Positions 35,871 through 46,890 of a DNA stretch of 64,000 nucleotides are shown here, in pieces (within the stretch, counting starts at the first letter, position 1; every line of letters starts with the position of its first letter). Under the pieces are notes generated by a model, which was not told where the DNA came from, did no database searches, and saw only the letters and a program-made list of their open reading frames with translations. The stretch is from Budorcas taxicolor (Eukaryota > Chordata > Mammalia > Artiodactyla > Bovidae), in the NCBI RefSeq assembly GCF_023091745.1, contig NC_068926.1, positions 51,794,001-51,858,000 of the forward strand, in the 5' to 3' direction. Position numbers and translations under genes: made by a program.

Positions 35871-36878
35871 ATTAAAACAGAGTCACAATTACGGAGGGGT
35901 GGGGGTTGTCCCCACATGTAAATTTCTGAACCAAAGAGAATGCCCATCATAAACAGTTTATTTAATAAGTGTAGATTTGTGCTCCTTTCACTAAAATTTC
36001 AGTAGAGAACAACCAAAAAAACTTTTTTTAATGTAAAGTTAAATCATAAATTGCCATCAGTTCAGGAAATGGCTAAATAAACCATGGTGTCCTCAAACTA
36101 TGGAACATGATACAGCAGTTCTGCAAAATGACTGAATGCATCCTATGCTAAAAACGGAAAGCTAGAGAGCACTCACACTTGTTAAAACAGTCGAAGATAA
36201 TACAAGCACACACTGGCGTAAAAACATTTCTAAAGATCTAGAAGGTTATACACAGTTGTTATCTCTGGGAACAGAGGTCTATAATCAAAGACATTAGCCA
36301 TCTCTGTGATGTTTTAATTTTTACAAAGAAAAGGTTTTACTTTGTTGACTTAAAAGTAATTCTTAAGATTTAACCAATCTGTGGGGTGAACAAGATCATT
36401 TTTCTGGGTCTAAAAAACTGTGCATCTGTAACAGGAGGAACCCCCGCTTTAAAAAAAAATACATATATAGCAACAAAAACAGTTTGATTATCTTAAAACA
36501 ATAAACATCACAAAACTTTCCTTTAAAAAAGGATATAGCTTAGAATTTTTTTAAATATCTAGTCTCCTTTGTTGCAATAAGACAACCAAAAAACTATCAA
36601 CTAGGAGAGTCCGGAACAGGCTCCTCCGGGAAAGATTTAGTTGTTAAGAGTTGGGCAACGAAGGTTTCACAAAGGAGCTGAGTTTTGAGGGAAATGAGAG
36701 GTGACTGGTCAGAGAGATGCGGGAAGATTAAGCCAGATGGGGAAATGCCTGGGAAGTGGATATACTGAGTTAATCAGAAGCAGGGCCCAGGAAGAAAACT
36801 GGAGTAAAGTCCTGAAAGAGAAGAGGATTCCTTTGGATGTGGGAGGTTAGAGGGAGCTCGACTGCGCTGCCATCCAGT
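35871..36878. other. Promoter-proximal ZNF664 intron, no gene seen
   Basis: 36600-36830 (AGGAGCTGAGTTTTGAGG, AGCCAGATGGGGAAATG) resembles an old medium-reiterated repeat of uncertain family. The rest is AT-rich. Confidence 0.35.
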
Positions 36879-36882
36879 TTAC

Positions 36883-37019
36883 CTGGGTGAGAATCCGGCC
36901 CTTGTTATGGTCAAACAATGGAGGCGTCCAGCGGCAGCAGCGATCTGCGCTGGGTGCCTGGAGGGTTCCTCATCACCTGAGTAGGATGCTCCGCTGGCTC
37001 TGCTGGGACGCGAGGCGCT
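36883..37019 (-). other. ZNF664: Candidate ZNF664 5'-UTR exon
   Basis: On the minus strand a (GT)n-T15-AAG tract (the + strand A run plus CA repeat, 37020-37053) looks like a strong 3' splice site. CCCAG|GTAAAC at 36883|36882 is a good donor and CTCAG|GTGATG near 36975 is a second. The segment could be a separate 5'-UTR exon, or simply the 3' end of exon 1. It precedes about 30 kb of intron. Confidence 0.3.
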
Positions 37020-37304
37020 CTTAAAAAAAAAAAAAAACACACACACACACACAACATCACACCATGCAGCCAGGCTTCTCCGCGGCACAGCCCTGCTCCC
37101 TTGATCCCACGGCGCGGCCATTACCGCCTCTCCGGGGACCCGCCTGGAAAGGCTCCAAGGCGCGGCTTCACGGGTTTCTAAAGCTGTTTTGCTCCCCCTT
37201 CCCTCGGCTCCAACAACAATGGAGCCCGGCTCAGGAGTCTGGCTCCCGCGGGGCCTCCGCCCGGCCTCGCCCCGGTCGCTGCCCCTCCGCCGCCGCGCGC
37301 CCTG

Positions 37305-37315
37305 GCCGCCATCTG
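37305..37315 (-). promoter_or_regulatory. YY1-like site, possible ZNF664 start-site marker
   Basis: The minus strand reads CAGATGGCGGC, close to the YY1 consensus that often lies just downstream of CpG-island start sites. It suggests a ZNF664 start near 37.32-37.4 kb. This is inference from the motif alone. Confidence 0.4.
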
Positions 37316-37764
37316 TGACCCCCGCTCCCCGGCACTGCGGGCCCACGCCGGCTCGCCGAGGCCCAAAGTCAGGCTGCCCTTCCCCGGGCCGGCCCGGGTG
37401 GCTGCCGGGCCGCCCGGCTGCGCGGAGCCACTCTGACCTTTCCCACCCGATGCCTGGGCGCTCACCCCGGCTCCAGGCCCATCCTAAGTGATGGGTTGTT
37501 TTTCTTTTCTTTAATCCACTCATCCTCCTTCCGACCCAGTACCCGCTCCCTGGCCACCCCCGCTAGCCCCCGCCTTGATCCCGAAAAGAAATAAAGACAC
37601 TACAGCCCGGCCACCCCAGAACTCACTCCAAGTGAGGGGTTGAAGCGCCCCAGGCCGCGGACTCCGCGCACCCACCCTCCCTCTCCTCAAGGGACACCTC
37701 ACAGGTGCGCCTCCGAGCCGCGCGCGCGCTCTCCGCACACCCAGACGCCTCCGGGGGACAGCGC

Positions 37765-37776
37765 GCGTGCGCACGC
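37765..37776. promoter_or_regulatory. NRF1-like palindrome
   Basis: GCGTGCGCACGC contains the palindrome CGTGCGCACG (37766-37775), close to the NRF1 consensus. Confidence 0.45.
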
Positions 37777-37810
37777 ACGAGACCGGCGAGCCCCGGGGGA
37801 GCGGGGGCCG

Positions 37811-37822
37811 CACGCATGCGCG
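37811..37822. promoter_or_regulatory. Second NRF1-like site
   Basis: CACGCATGCGCG differs from the NRF1 consensus by about one base and lies 46 bp from the first site. Confidence 0.45.
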
Positions 37823-38013
37823 CCGCCCGGCCCTCGCCCCTTCCCCCCCACCCCGGCTCTGCCCCCGCCCCCGTCGGCTGCCCGCGCGCGCCCTCCCCCC
37901 TCCCCAATCTCAGGCCTGTCAGGGGTACCCCCCCAACCCCCACCGCCCAGCGCGCGCGCTCCCGCTCGCCCGCCTCGCTCCTCCTCCTCCCCCCCCGCCC
38001 CACCCGGGCCCGC

Positions 38014-38028
38014 GTTACCCTGGGCAAC
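38014..38028. promoter_or_regulatory. RFX X-box-like inverted repeat
   Basis: GTTACC-CTG-GGCAAC fits the X-box pattern GTNRCC(N0-3)RGYAAC bound by RFX factors. It lies about 500 bp upstream of the plus-strand donor at 38525. RFX factors drive ciliary genes, and CCDC92 is described as a centriole/cilium-associated coiled-coil protein. The motif is seen; its function is inferred. Confidence 0.5.
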
Positions 38029-38127
38029 CGCAGTGCGGCCGCACCTGAGCTGTGCGCCTGCGTCCCACCGGCCAGACCCTCCCTTCCCCTAGGTCGGTTC
38101 CCCAGCCCCGCACAGCTGCGGGAGAGT

Positions 38128-38139
38128 GGGGGCGGGGCG
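38128..38139. promoter_or_regulatory. GC box (Sp1/KLF-type)
   Basis: GGGGGCGGGGCG is a textbook GC box on the plus strand. Similar C-rich boxes are scattered through the island. Confidence 0.5.
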
Positions 38140-38202
38140 TCACCCCGTCCCCGCGAAGTGAGTATCGATCGGCTTTCCCCGCCCCTCCCTGCAGACACAG
38201 AC

Positions 38203-38235
<33 letters not shown>
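38203..38235. repeat. (CCG)11 trinucleotide repeat
   Basis: Eleven uninterrupted CCG units in the CpG island, close to or inside the presumed CCDC92 first exon. Confidence 0.9.
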
Positions 38236-38236
<1 letters not shown>

Positions 38237-38520
38237 GCCGGCGCCTCGTCAGCCCGCCGGGTCAGCGCGGCCAGGCCTTCTCGCCGCCCCGGCCCCCCGC
38301 TCCCAGCGTGCACCGCGGCGAGCGCTCGGGTGGGAGCCGGCGAGATGCGCTCGGCGGGCGGTGCCCACTGACCTCCCTCGGCGGCCCGGCCCGGGCAGGG
38401 CCCGAGCCAGGAGCCAGCCCCGCCCGCCGCCCCGCCCATGGGCCGCCGGCCCCCGCAGCCTCCCGCCCCGAGGATCGCGCCGAGGGGGGGAGCCGCCTGA
38501 AGGACCGCGACGGCTGCGCC

Positions 38521-38531
38521 AGCAGGTGAGG
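38521..38531 (+). other. CCDC92: Splice donor closing the presumed CCDC92 exon 1
   Basis: CAG|GTGAGG is a near-perfect donor, with the exon ending at 38525, at the right side of the CpG island. In human, CCDC92 has a non-coding first exon in the promoter it shares with ZNF664. The exon start was not determined. No CCDC92 coding exon was recognised in the remaining 25 kb. Confidence 0.55.
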
Positions 38532-38700
38532 CGGGGCCCGAGGTGTGATCGAGTCCAGCCCCGCTCACCTGGCGGTACCTGCAGGGAGGCTCTGCGGGTG
38601 CCGGCGAGGGGCGGCGGCACCTGTCGCAGTGGGAACTCGTTTAGATAAATTTTCAAGCCCTCACTGCAAGGGGAGGGGTGGTCCAGACCTACCGACTGGG

Positions 38701-41700
38701 GAAGGGTGTCCCCTTACGGAGACATGTCGGGGGGATGAGGCGGGGGGTGAGGAACGAATAGGTGGAAAGGAGGGCAAAAGTGAGGCGCGGCGATTCCGCG
38801 CCGGCTGCTTGCAGGGTCTTCGAGCCCGTTATAGGCAGGGGGTTGCCCTTGCCAGGGCCACAGTTCAGGCTGGGGTGCGAACCCACCGCGCACCCAAGCC
38901 AATCCGAAGGGGTGGAGAGGGCGGCCCAGGGGCCTCTCCTGCCAGCCCCGGGGTGGGATTGTAGGGTGAGGGATCCGCATTGCAGGTGCACTGGGAGCGC
39001 CCGAGGGCCTGGCCCTGCTTTGTCTGGGAGGCCGTGGGGAGGCGGCCATCCGAACCCACGTCGCCTTTTCAAATGCATTTTAGCACCCCGTGGACGTTAG
39101 AGACCCTCCCAGATAAGTTGCATTGTCTCCTGTCCTGATAACCCTTTACGTAAGTACTCTACCTTTAACAGCCCTTTTCTGAAGCTTTGGTGTGAGCTTT
39201 AGTTTACCCTAAATAACGATTTGTTTGTGATTCATGAAACTGAGCGGAATGCAAATATGCAGCAGGGCTCCAGGCTCGGCTACAGAGCCGCCGTCTACTA
39301 CAGCGAGTTACTCTAGTTTATCTAACTTACCTGTTTTCATGCTAACTTGTATTAATTAGAAGCTTTGGTATTGGGCAGTATGATCTATTTCTATAATGAA
39401 ATGAAGTGGCCTTAAGAGGAAGTGTGATCGCGTTGTTATTTAAGTTGCAGCAATCAGTCTTAATAACAAAATACAAGCCGCCCCACTGTCCTACCGTAAT
39501 GTATTACTCATTTCCAGAAACCTACCTGTAAGAGTGTTAATGCTAGAATTGCCGTTTTAAGACTTTTAAGTCTGAAATGTATTTCAAGAGACAGACTTAT
39601 TATTGTTTTATTAAATGGGTTTTGTTTTGCACAATCAAGAATTCCCCTGCATTGTCTTGCCATTGAATTGCAAGGAAAATAATGCTAACATTTAAAGTGA
39701 CTTTTACCTCCAAAGATGTTCTGAATTTATTTATTTTGGCTAAATGTTCATTTTATATGAAATATATTTGGGGAGAAGCTTTAAAGGTTTGTGGTAAATT
39801 TATATGTGTGTGTCTTTATACACGTTTACATGTGCATAGACACTACTGGAATACCTTAAAATAGTTTTTATTATTCCTCTGCATCATGATGTAATTAGGA
39901 AATTTAGTTTAGATATATTTAATATCTAAAGTACTGGACAATAATTTGTGTATATGAGATTTTTTACTGTAGCGTTTGTAGATACAACAGTCAAACAGGT
40001 TTCTTGGCAATTAGATTTTTTATTGTTAATTCTTTTCAAAAAGAACAAATGAATCCTTTTACTTATGGCAGAAAATCACTCTTGTGGGTGCATAACTTTC
40101 ATCTGTCATTCACTGGATAAATTCATTTTAGCATCATCATTACTTGACAGAGTGCATTTGCGGCAATACTGATGTTAACAGCATCAAGACTTTTTAGACA
40201 TACTTATTTTTGTATTTATTTATCATTTTCTCATATGGCAAGAAAAGAAGAAGCCTTTTTTCTTTTATCTGGAACAAGGTCAGCCATAAAAAGTCCTAAA
40301 GACATAGTGGATACACTATGTTTGTTAACCGAGATTAATTCTATCTACTAGATTGGGTATCCTTAAAGGGCAGAAACTAGGCGCCTTTATATGCTTCCCT
40401 CACCAAGTGTGCAATAAATGTTTGATTCAGATTAACCATTCCAGACTAGTTAGGTAGGTGCTAGCTTAATGACACCAATTTTCACATCTCCAGCTTTGAT
40501 GTTTAAACCAGCAGAAAGGTTGGGCAGAGGAGTGAACGTGTCCTATTTGTCTTCAAATATTCAAGGTCTGTCAGCAGCAGAGGGATTTTGTGTGTTTTAC
40601 AGTATTTCCATGAGATCCAACAAAGGCAAGTAGTACTTGCAGAAAGGCAGACTTCACTTTGACGTAAAAAGCACAAGTTGCTAATGATTAGAACGTCCAG
40701 TGGCAAGAAGGGACTGCTCTTTCCCTGCAGATTTTCTGAATAATCTGGTCCCCTGCTGGGCAGGAATGGCTGCTAGGAGGTACCCCCCTTGGCATGAGAG
40801 AGGTCTTCTGAGGGGGGCTGAGGGACTGCAGTGGCAGTCTGATTGGAGGGCATCGTGGTATCTTTTTTATTTCTTACTCTGACTTCTGCAGTTTGGGCAT
40901 AACAACACCCCACACACCTACTTCCCTCCTCGGAAGATTGTTACCAGGACAGAGGCCTACCTGATACCAGAGATGATTCTAAGCCTACTTTCTTTGCATT
41001 TGTGTGGGGCTTTACAGGTAATAAAGCACTCTCACATCCTGTGTCTTATTTTAAAAGACTCTTCTTAATTATGCATGATTTTTTCTCTTGGCTTTTATTT
41101 TCTATAATAAACATTTAATCAAGAGGAAAATTACCCTTTCCTAGGAAGACAAGCAGGAGAGGCTTTTTTTTTTTAATGGAATGATGTCAGTCATTCTTTC
41201 AAGAGTCAGCAGGTTGTGAAGATGAATAGATATTTTTTTCTTAGCTGAAATCATTTTTTGAAAGATACTGGTTAAGGGCTGACTCTTGTGCTTGTGCTGC
41301 ATTTTAGTTTGTTTACTTCATTACTCAAACATGACTCAAATTTCACAGCCAGAAGTCCAGTCATATCCACTGACAGTTTAGTTGCAGTTGACTTTTTCCC
41401 ATGTCTGCCCCATACATGTTGGCAGGTAAAACACAGTTGAGAAGCAGAATCACAGTGGTCCAAAAAGATGAGGTGAATTGGAGTTTGTGTTTGAAGAAGG
41501 AAAAGATGTGTCCCATTTGTACTAAGCCCAAACCTGGGAATGATGATTTGTCAGTGATAAGAATGATGCTCTGTCTGTTACAACAAAGATGAGGCTATTC
41601 ACTGTCAATCACAGTACATGTATTAAGTGGATCAGTGGGGTTAGGACTCTGTCTGTGGTCCAGGAGCAGAGCTGGAGGTTCCTGTGAACAGTAGAGAACC

Positions 41701-42115
41701 CAATAAATACTGTCTGCACAAGGATTTAAGTGGAACATGAGTTAGACCAGATTCTGAGCTCTTCAATTTAGGAAGAAGTTGGGGGGGTGGTAAAACAGCT
41801 CTGAATTAATGTATACGTGTAATTAATTTAAAAAAAAAAAACTTTAAAAAAGTTCCTCACTTTTGTTCTTTAGCAGATGAGTTTGTCCCATGCTTTTGTG
41901 CCTGTTATCCACCAGCTGGATTTGGGTGTGACTATTTAAATAACATAAAGATTTTAAAAATTTGCTTGAACCAGAGATGCACTGTTTATTTATACTTTAT
42001 GCATGAAAGGAAAAGAGAAGAATACCAAGTTCTTCTGGCCAACCAAAAAATCAAATAAGGATACCTTACGAGTATTGATTTATTCCTTGAGGGGAAAAAG
42101 ATTGCAGATGCTGTT
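38701..42115. other. CCDC92 intron 1 (inferred), repeat-poor
   Basis: GC content falls off by about 39.1 kb into AT-rich, repeat-poor sequence. No young transposon was seen, in contrast to 42-63 kb. Nothing supports a gene. Promoter-proximal enhancers are possible but not visible to me. Confidence 0.45.
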
Positions 42116-42330
42116 TTAAATATTATGATCAGGACAACAAATTATCAAGTAAGGCAACCAGTTAGTAAGCAGCTTTTTTGTAGGTGAAAGGTTACATTTT
42201 ACAGAACCTTGGCATAATCTCTGAAGGCATCTCACAGATGTCTTAAAAGACCCCTTTGTTAATCAGAAAACCAGAGTTTATGTTTTTACCCGAGTTTCCA
42301 CACTGGGGAGCAAATGAATACTTTTATGAT
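42116..42330 (+). repeat. Copy 1 of a diverged repeat pair
   Basis: Shares ordered blocks with 49615-49860: AAATTATCAAGTAAGGCAA, TTACATTTTACAGA (versus GTAACATTTTAAGTGA), TGTCTTAAAA and TTTCCACACTGGGGAGCA (versus TTTCCACACTGAAGAGCA). Weaker similarity extends to the left from about 41990. The family was not recognised. Confidence 0.6.
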
Positions 42331-42487
42331 TATCCCTGTATACCACTTTATCAGAAATAACCATTTGAAGCAAGAATTCTCTACTCCTCTGGCCCTGTAA
42401 GGGAAGAGGGAATAAGTGTTGTCCTCTTTTCAAGATCCTTCCTACTAGCTGATTCTCGGGAGTGAGCAGTGCAATTCCATCAGCTAG

Positions 42488-42622
42488 CAAATGGCAACCC
42501 ACTCCAGTGTTCTTGCCTGGAGAATCCCAGGGACAGGGGAGCCTTGTGGGCTGCCGTCTATGGGGTCGCACAAAGTCGGACACGACTGAAGCGACGCAGC
42601 AGCAGCAGCAGCAGCAGCAGCA
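42488..42622 (+). mobile_element. Bov-A SINE ending in (GCA)9
   Basis: Bov-A body from AAATGGCAACCCACTCC to CGGACACGACTGAAGCGAC, followed by a (GCA)n run at 42596-42622. Confidence 0.92.
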
Positions 42623-42876
42623 CACAAGAACAAGCCTGAGATCCTAAAACCTACAATAAAGAAAACAAAATAGAAGAATGCTTGTAATAATGGAATTCTA
42701 GGCATACAATATTCTGCTGCTACAATCTTTCTCTTTGTTGCCTCTTTGACAACACTTAAGATGTTACATTTAGATCCATGTAAGATCCATGATCCTTTCC
42801 TCTTCAGAGTTCCTCCCTACCCTGTTTCTAAATGCAGGCTGAACCCCTGTTATTTACTACATACGTAAGAGGATTT

Positions 42877-43411
42877 TACTCCTTAGAAGAAAAGTTATGA
42901 CCAACCTAGGTAGTATATTCAAAAGCAGAGACATTACTTTGCCGACTAAGGTCCGTCTAGTCAAGGCTATGGTTTTTCCAGTAGTCATGTATGGATGTGA
43001 GAGTTGGACTGTGAAGGCTGAGTGCTGAAGAACTGATGCTTTTGAACTGTGGTGTTGGAGAAGACTCTTGAGAGTCCCTTGGACTGCAAGATCCAACCAG
43101 TCCATTCTAAAGGAGATCAGCCCTGGGATTTCTTTGGAAGGAATGATGCTAAAGCTGAAACTCCAGTACTTGGGCCACCTCATGCGAAGAGCTGACTCAT
43201 TGGAAAAGACTCTGATGCTGGGAGGGATTGGGGGCAGGAGGAGAAGGGGACGACAGAGGATGAGATGGCTGGATGGCATCACCAACTTAATGGACATGAA
43301 TCTGAGTGAACTCCGGGAGATGGTGATGGACAGGGAGGCCTGGCGTGCTGTGATTCATGGGGTCGCAGAGTTGGACACGACTGAGCGACTGAACTGAACT
43401 GAACTGAACTG
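42877..43411 (+). mobile_element. BovB LINE 3' end (5'-truncated) with 10-bp TSD
   Basis: Encodes the C-terminal end of the BovB polyprotein up to the HGVAE-DTTERLN-like end (109-codon frame 43068-43397) and finishes in (CTGAA)n. A TGA in the frame near 43026 shows it is dead. AAGAGGATTT occurs at 42867-42876 and 43412-43421. Confidence 0.93.
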
Positions 43412-43434
43412 AAGAGGATTTATGAGGCATTTCT

Positions 43435-43560
43435 TTTTTATTTGTTTGGCTGTGCCGCGTCTTAGTTTCTGCATATGGGATCTAGGTTTCCTGACCAGAG
43501 ATCAAACCTGGGCCCCTTGCATTGGGAGTCTTGGCCACTAGACCACCAGGAAAATCCATC
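43435..43560 (-). mobile_element. CHR-type SINE with perfect 12-bp TSD
   Basis: Reverse CHR: TTTGGCTGTGCCGCGTC, TCCTGACCAGAGATCAAACC and CACTAGACCACCAGG. TGAGGCATTTCT occurs at 43423-43434 and 43561-43572. The left copy begins two bases after the BovB TSD. Confidence 0.92.
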
Positions 43561-43572
43561 TGAGGCATTTCT

Positions 43573-45034
43573 CATGTGACATTGCTGCCACATATTAATG
43601 ATGATTCCCAGGATTATTACAGTACTGATTTTCTTAAAGTCACACAGTCCACCTGGAAATGAGTGGCACCACACTCTGAAAGGGCCACCTTGAGTGTAAC
43701 CTCACTGTGAAAACCCTGGCTGCCCAAGGTACAGGTCCATTCCTGTCATGGCTTAATCATCCAGAGGCCACCATATTTTTCTAATGGTTTCCAATGTAGT
43801 TTCTCTTACAATGACGAGTGTATGTGATGAGGTTCTTGCCACACTCCAGACATCGAAGGAGCTCCTGTTTCTCCAACCATCACAAGCATCAACTCAGGTA
43901 AAGGACACTGGTGTCACGTCTCCCTCAGTGGCTGTGGCATGTGGGAATAGATCCAGTTTTTAGAAATATCTGCCTTGCACTTTGGTGAGAAAGATGAAGA
44001 AAGGCTTTGCTGTTTTTTAAATTTTCTCTTCTGGGAATACAGCAGATCCTGTCCTTTTCAAGGAGGGGTCAATCCTTGTCTTCGATAGTGAGTCATCTAT
44101 CTTTCGGTTGAATCATGGTGAGCAGACTAGAAAATCCCTGGGGAACAGAGCAGCAGCTTTCAGCCATTGAGACACTTGCTCACTGACATGTCCTATTGCA
44201 CTGGATGGGGGTAGGGCTGGGGGAGGCAGGTAGGACATAGTCTTTGATGACAGAGGAAAAAGATACGTCATCCTTCTCGGCCTCTGAATTGTGTGATTGT
44301 TTCAAGTGAGGAATTCATTCCCATCAAGAAAGTGCTGGAGTCAGTTTTCAACAAAAAGTGATTTCTCAGTATAGTGAGGCTGTGGTATTAGGACTTGGTT
44401 CAGAGATGAGCAAAGTGCAACATTACTGTCTGAGGCCAAAGACATGGGGTTTTGGGGCGGGGGGCGGGGGGAGGGTAGAATCTAAATTGGAACAAATATG
44501 GCCAGAGGTGAGACCTTCCAGAAGACGTGCTGTGTGTTCGGCAGTGTTCTTGTGTCTCATTCAGTTGTAGAATGGAACTCAGCAGTTTGATGCTCATTGA
44601 CTAAGCCTGGAACAAATGGCGCCTTGACTTCTACCCTCCAGCAGGCTATGGGCACAGAAGAGGGCCTTCCCATGTAGGCCCAGAGGCCCGTAGGACCTTC
44701 CTGGGTGGCTTTTCATCTTGAGTCTGAAACTCAAGTGGGAAGCAGATTATCTGTCTCTGAACCTCAAAGGAAAACTGAGTAAAGTTAGGAGTTGTTAAGC
44801 AGTTGGGGCCAGTTTCTTTCCACAAGAGATGCTGTGAGGCCTTGGTATGTTAGTATTAGCGGCCCACAGAAGTATCCTTGTGGGAAGGTTCAACTATTCA
44901 GCAGTGCGAACTGTTGAGCCCTGAAGTGAATCACCCAGGCTTCTTAGCCTGAATGAAATGCTTCAATGCCCTTTATCAGGACTGCCCAGTGACCGAGCAC
45001 AACTTCACCTCGCACATTAAAATTCTACCTTTAG
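43573..45034. other. CCDC92 intron, no gene seen
   Basis: Unique-looking sequence. A G-rich tract occurs at about 44453-44476. Confidence 0.4.
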
Positions 45035-45046
45035 AAGTCTCATAAG

Positions 45047-45241
45047 GGACTTTGCTGGTGGTCCAGTGGTTAAGACTTTGCCTTCCAATGCAGGGGCTGC
45101 TGGTTCGATCCCTGGTCAGGAAGCTAAGATCCCACGTGCCTCAGGGCAAAAAACCAAAATGCAAAACAGAAGCAATATTGTAAGAAATTCAATAAAGATT
45201 TTAAAAAATGGTCCACATTAAAAGAAAAATCTTAGAAAAAA
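45047..45241 (+). mobile_element. CHR-type SINE with perfect 12-bp TSD
   Basis: CHR head GACTTTGCTGGTGGTCCAG plus the long tail (AGAAGCAATATTGTAAGAA...AAAAATGGTCCACAT). AAGTCTCATAAG flanks it at 45035-45046 and 45242-45253. Confidence 0.94.
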
Positions 45242-45253
45242 AAGTCTCATAAG

Positions 45254-46035
45254 CCTACTGAGTTTTTTAGATGAAGGTCCCATTTTTTGTCTGTTAAAGC
45301 TCTCGTGTTCACAGTCTGTAAGTAGGGCACCTGGCTGCTTCTGTCCAGTTCTGAAAAATCCTGCCAGGTTTTCTTTTTTTTTTTCTTACAATTCCATTGT
45401 GACAGTTAACTGCCTCTTCTGATTCTGAATGATACAGTGAATGTGTAGGGCCTTACAGCTTTATTTACAATCCAACCTATAAATTGTAGACTCCTGTTAT
45501 AAGTCTAGACACATTTAAAGTACCATATCCAGAAATTAAAAAAAAATATTTTAGAAGTCTTTTTGATGGTCATTGTGTCAGCCCTTTGTACATGGGTACC
45601 CTCTACATCTGGTGAAATTACTAAGTGGTGACATGAAAATCATTTTCCTTGTTTGAATCAGACAAATTTGTATTTACAAATCCCACCCCTCTAAAGGGGA
45701 GATAGCTAAGCCACTCTCTTGGTCTACATGCCCCTGCCTTCCTGCCCATGTGAGCCTGACACATAATGTATCTCATACAGTGCTGTTGAACTGCTGAAAT
45801 TGGAAGATACCACTCCTGCTGAATTATCCCCTGCAGCCCTTTACACGTGCATGTACAAGGCCGGGGGCACAGGAGCAAGATGAGAAAAATCCTTAGGAGC
45901 TGCCAAGGTGCTGCCTGGGGAAGGCCAAAGTGACTAGTTACAGGGACCCCTGACAGCTTCCAAAGGCCCTTGCACCATGGGTTACGAGATCGGGGCAAGT
46001 ACAGCATGATAAAGAGCTGCCAGAGGGGACCGGTC
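45254..46035. other. CCDC92 intron, no gene seen
   Basis: No recognisable feature. The long minus-strand frame at 45621-46127 has no family signature and runs into a SINE. Confidence 0.4.
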
Positions 46036-46194
46036 AGGGACTTCCCTGGTGGTCCAGAGGTTAAGAATCTGCCTTCCAATGCAGGAGACTCAGGTTGATC
46101 CCTGGTCAGGGAACTAAGATCCCTCATGCCGCAGGGTAACTAAGCCCGCTGTCCACAACAAAAAGCCAGTGAAGCCAGAAAACAACAACAAAGG
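46036..46194 (+). mobile_element. CHR-type SINE
   Basis: GACTTCCCTGGTGGTCCAGAG head and GGGAACTAAGATCCCTCATG body, with an AAAACAACAACA tail. GGACCGGTCAG before and GGACTGGTCAG after (about 46207) look like a TSD with one mismatch. Confidence 0.9.
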
Positions 46195-46769
46195 AGGGAC
46201 TGAGGGACTGGTCAGTGCACAAAGGATGCCTGGCCAAAGACAGCCTTGACCATGGCATTCATCAAAGGGAGAATGTTTCTGAAATGGCCCCAACATAGGG
46301 TAACATGAAGACCGTTAGAAACGTGAGTTCCTCCCCGAGTGAGGCACCCTCACTATTTTCACAATTGACCACAGTCAGAAGGGGAATCAGGAAAAAAAAA
46401 GAGTAAGAAGGAAAAGCAGAATCACATGTTGCAGTGAGGGTGATACGTCTTGCCTGTGGACAGACCATGAGGAAGCAAAACGAAGACAGAGCCTCCTCCT
46501 CTGCTGGAACTCTGCCTTCCAGGGACTGATGTTCTGTTCTGGGAGCTGCTAGTCTTCTCTCCTCAATTATACACAAGTTATTACTGATTTACTTTAATAT
46601 ACCTTGATGTACCCATACATACACACACGTGGTTGAAGGTACATTTAAACAGTATATTTAAACGACAATGCACTATTTAGAGATTTTACATTGTAGTTTT
46701 CATATCAGAAGCCAATTATATATCAATTGATTTTACTGTCTTAATTTTGGCTTTAAAAATAAGTGTTCA
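46195..46769. other. CCDC92 intron, no gene seen
   Basis: No recognisable feature. AT-rich after 46570. Confidence 0.4.
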
Positions 46770-46890
46770 AAAATAGCTAGCATGTGTATACTTAGAGCTG
46801 ATTCACATTGTTGTATGGCAGAAACCAGTGCAACATTGTAAAGCAATTATCCTCAAATTTGAAAAATAAAATTGAAAAAACCAAACAGTA
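46770..46890 (+). repeat. L1 3' end fragment
   Basis: GATTCACATTGTTGTATGGC, AACATTGTAAAGCAATTATC and an A-rich tail are the typical ruminant L1 3' end. Confidence 0.75.

Larger units (their letters stand above)
37050..38700. promoter_or_regulatory. CpG-island bidirectional promoter, ZNF664 (minus) / CCDC92 (plus)
   Basis: About 1.6 kb of very GC-rich sequence with dense, undepleted CpG and no young repeats, unlike the AT-rich flanks. No TATA box was seen at a defined start. Known gene order in mammals places ZNF664 and CCDC92 head to head a few hundred bases apart. Splice signals leave the island on both strands, consistent with that arrangement. The long frames inside it are GC artefacts. 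Confidence 0.85.

Noticed and set aside
36879..37523. 214-codon minus-strand frame at the island edge
   Set aside because: It crosses the poly(A)/CA microsatellite (Phe and Val-Cys runs) and candidate splice sites, and has no domain. It is more likely untranslated leader.
37178..38964. Several long frames (up to 274 codons) on both strands of the CpG island
   Set aside because: They are Pro/Arg/Ala/Gly-rich, overlap in all frames and arise from high GC content lacking stop codons.
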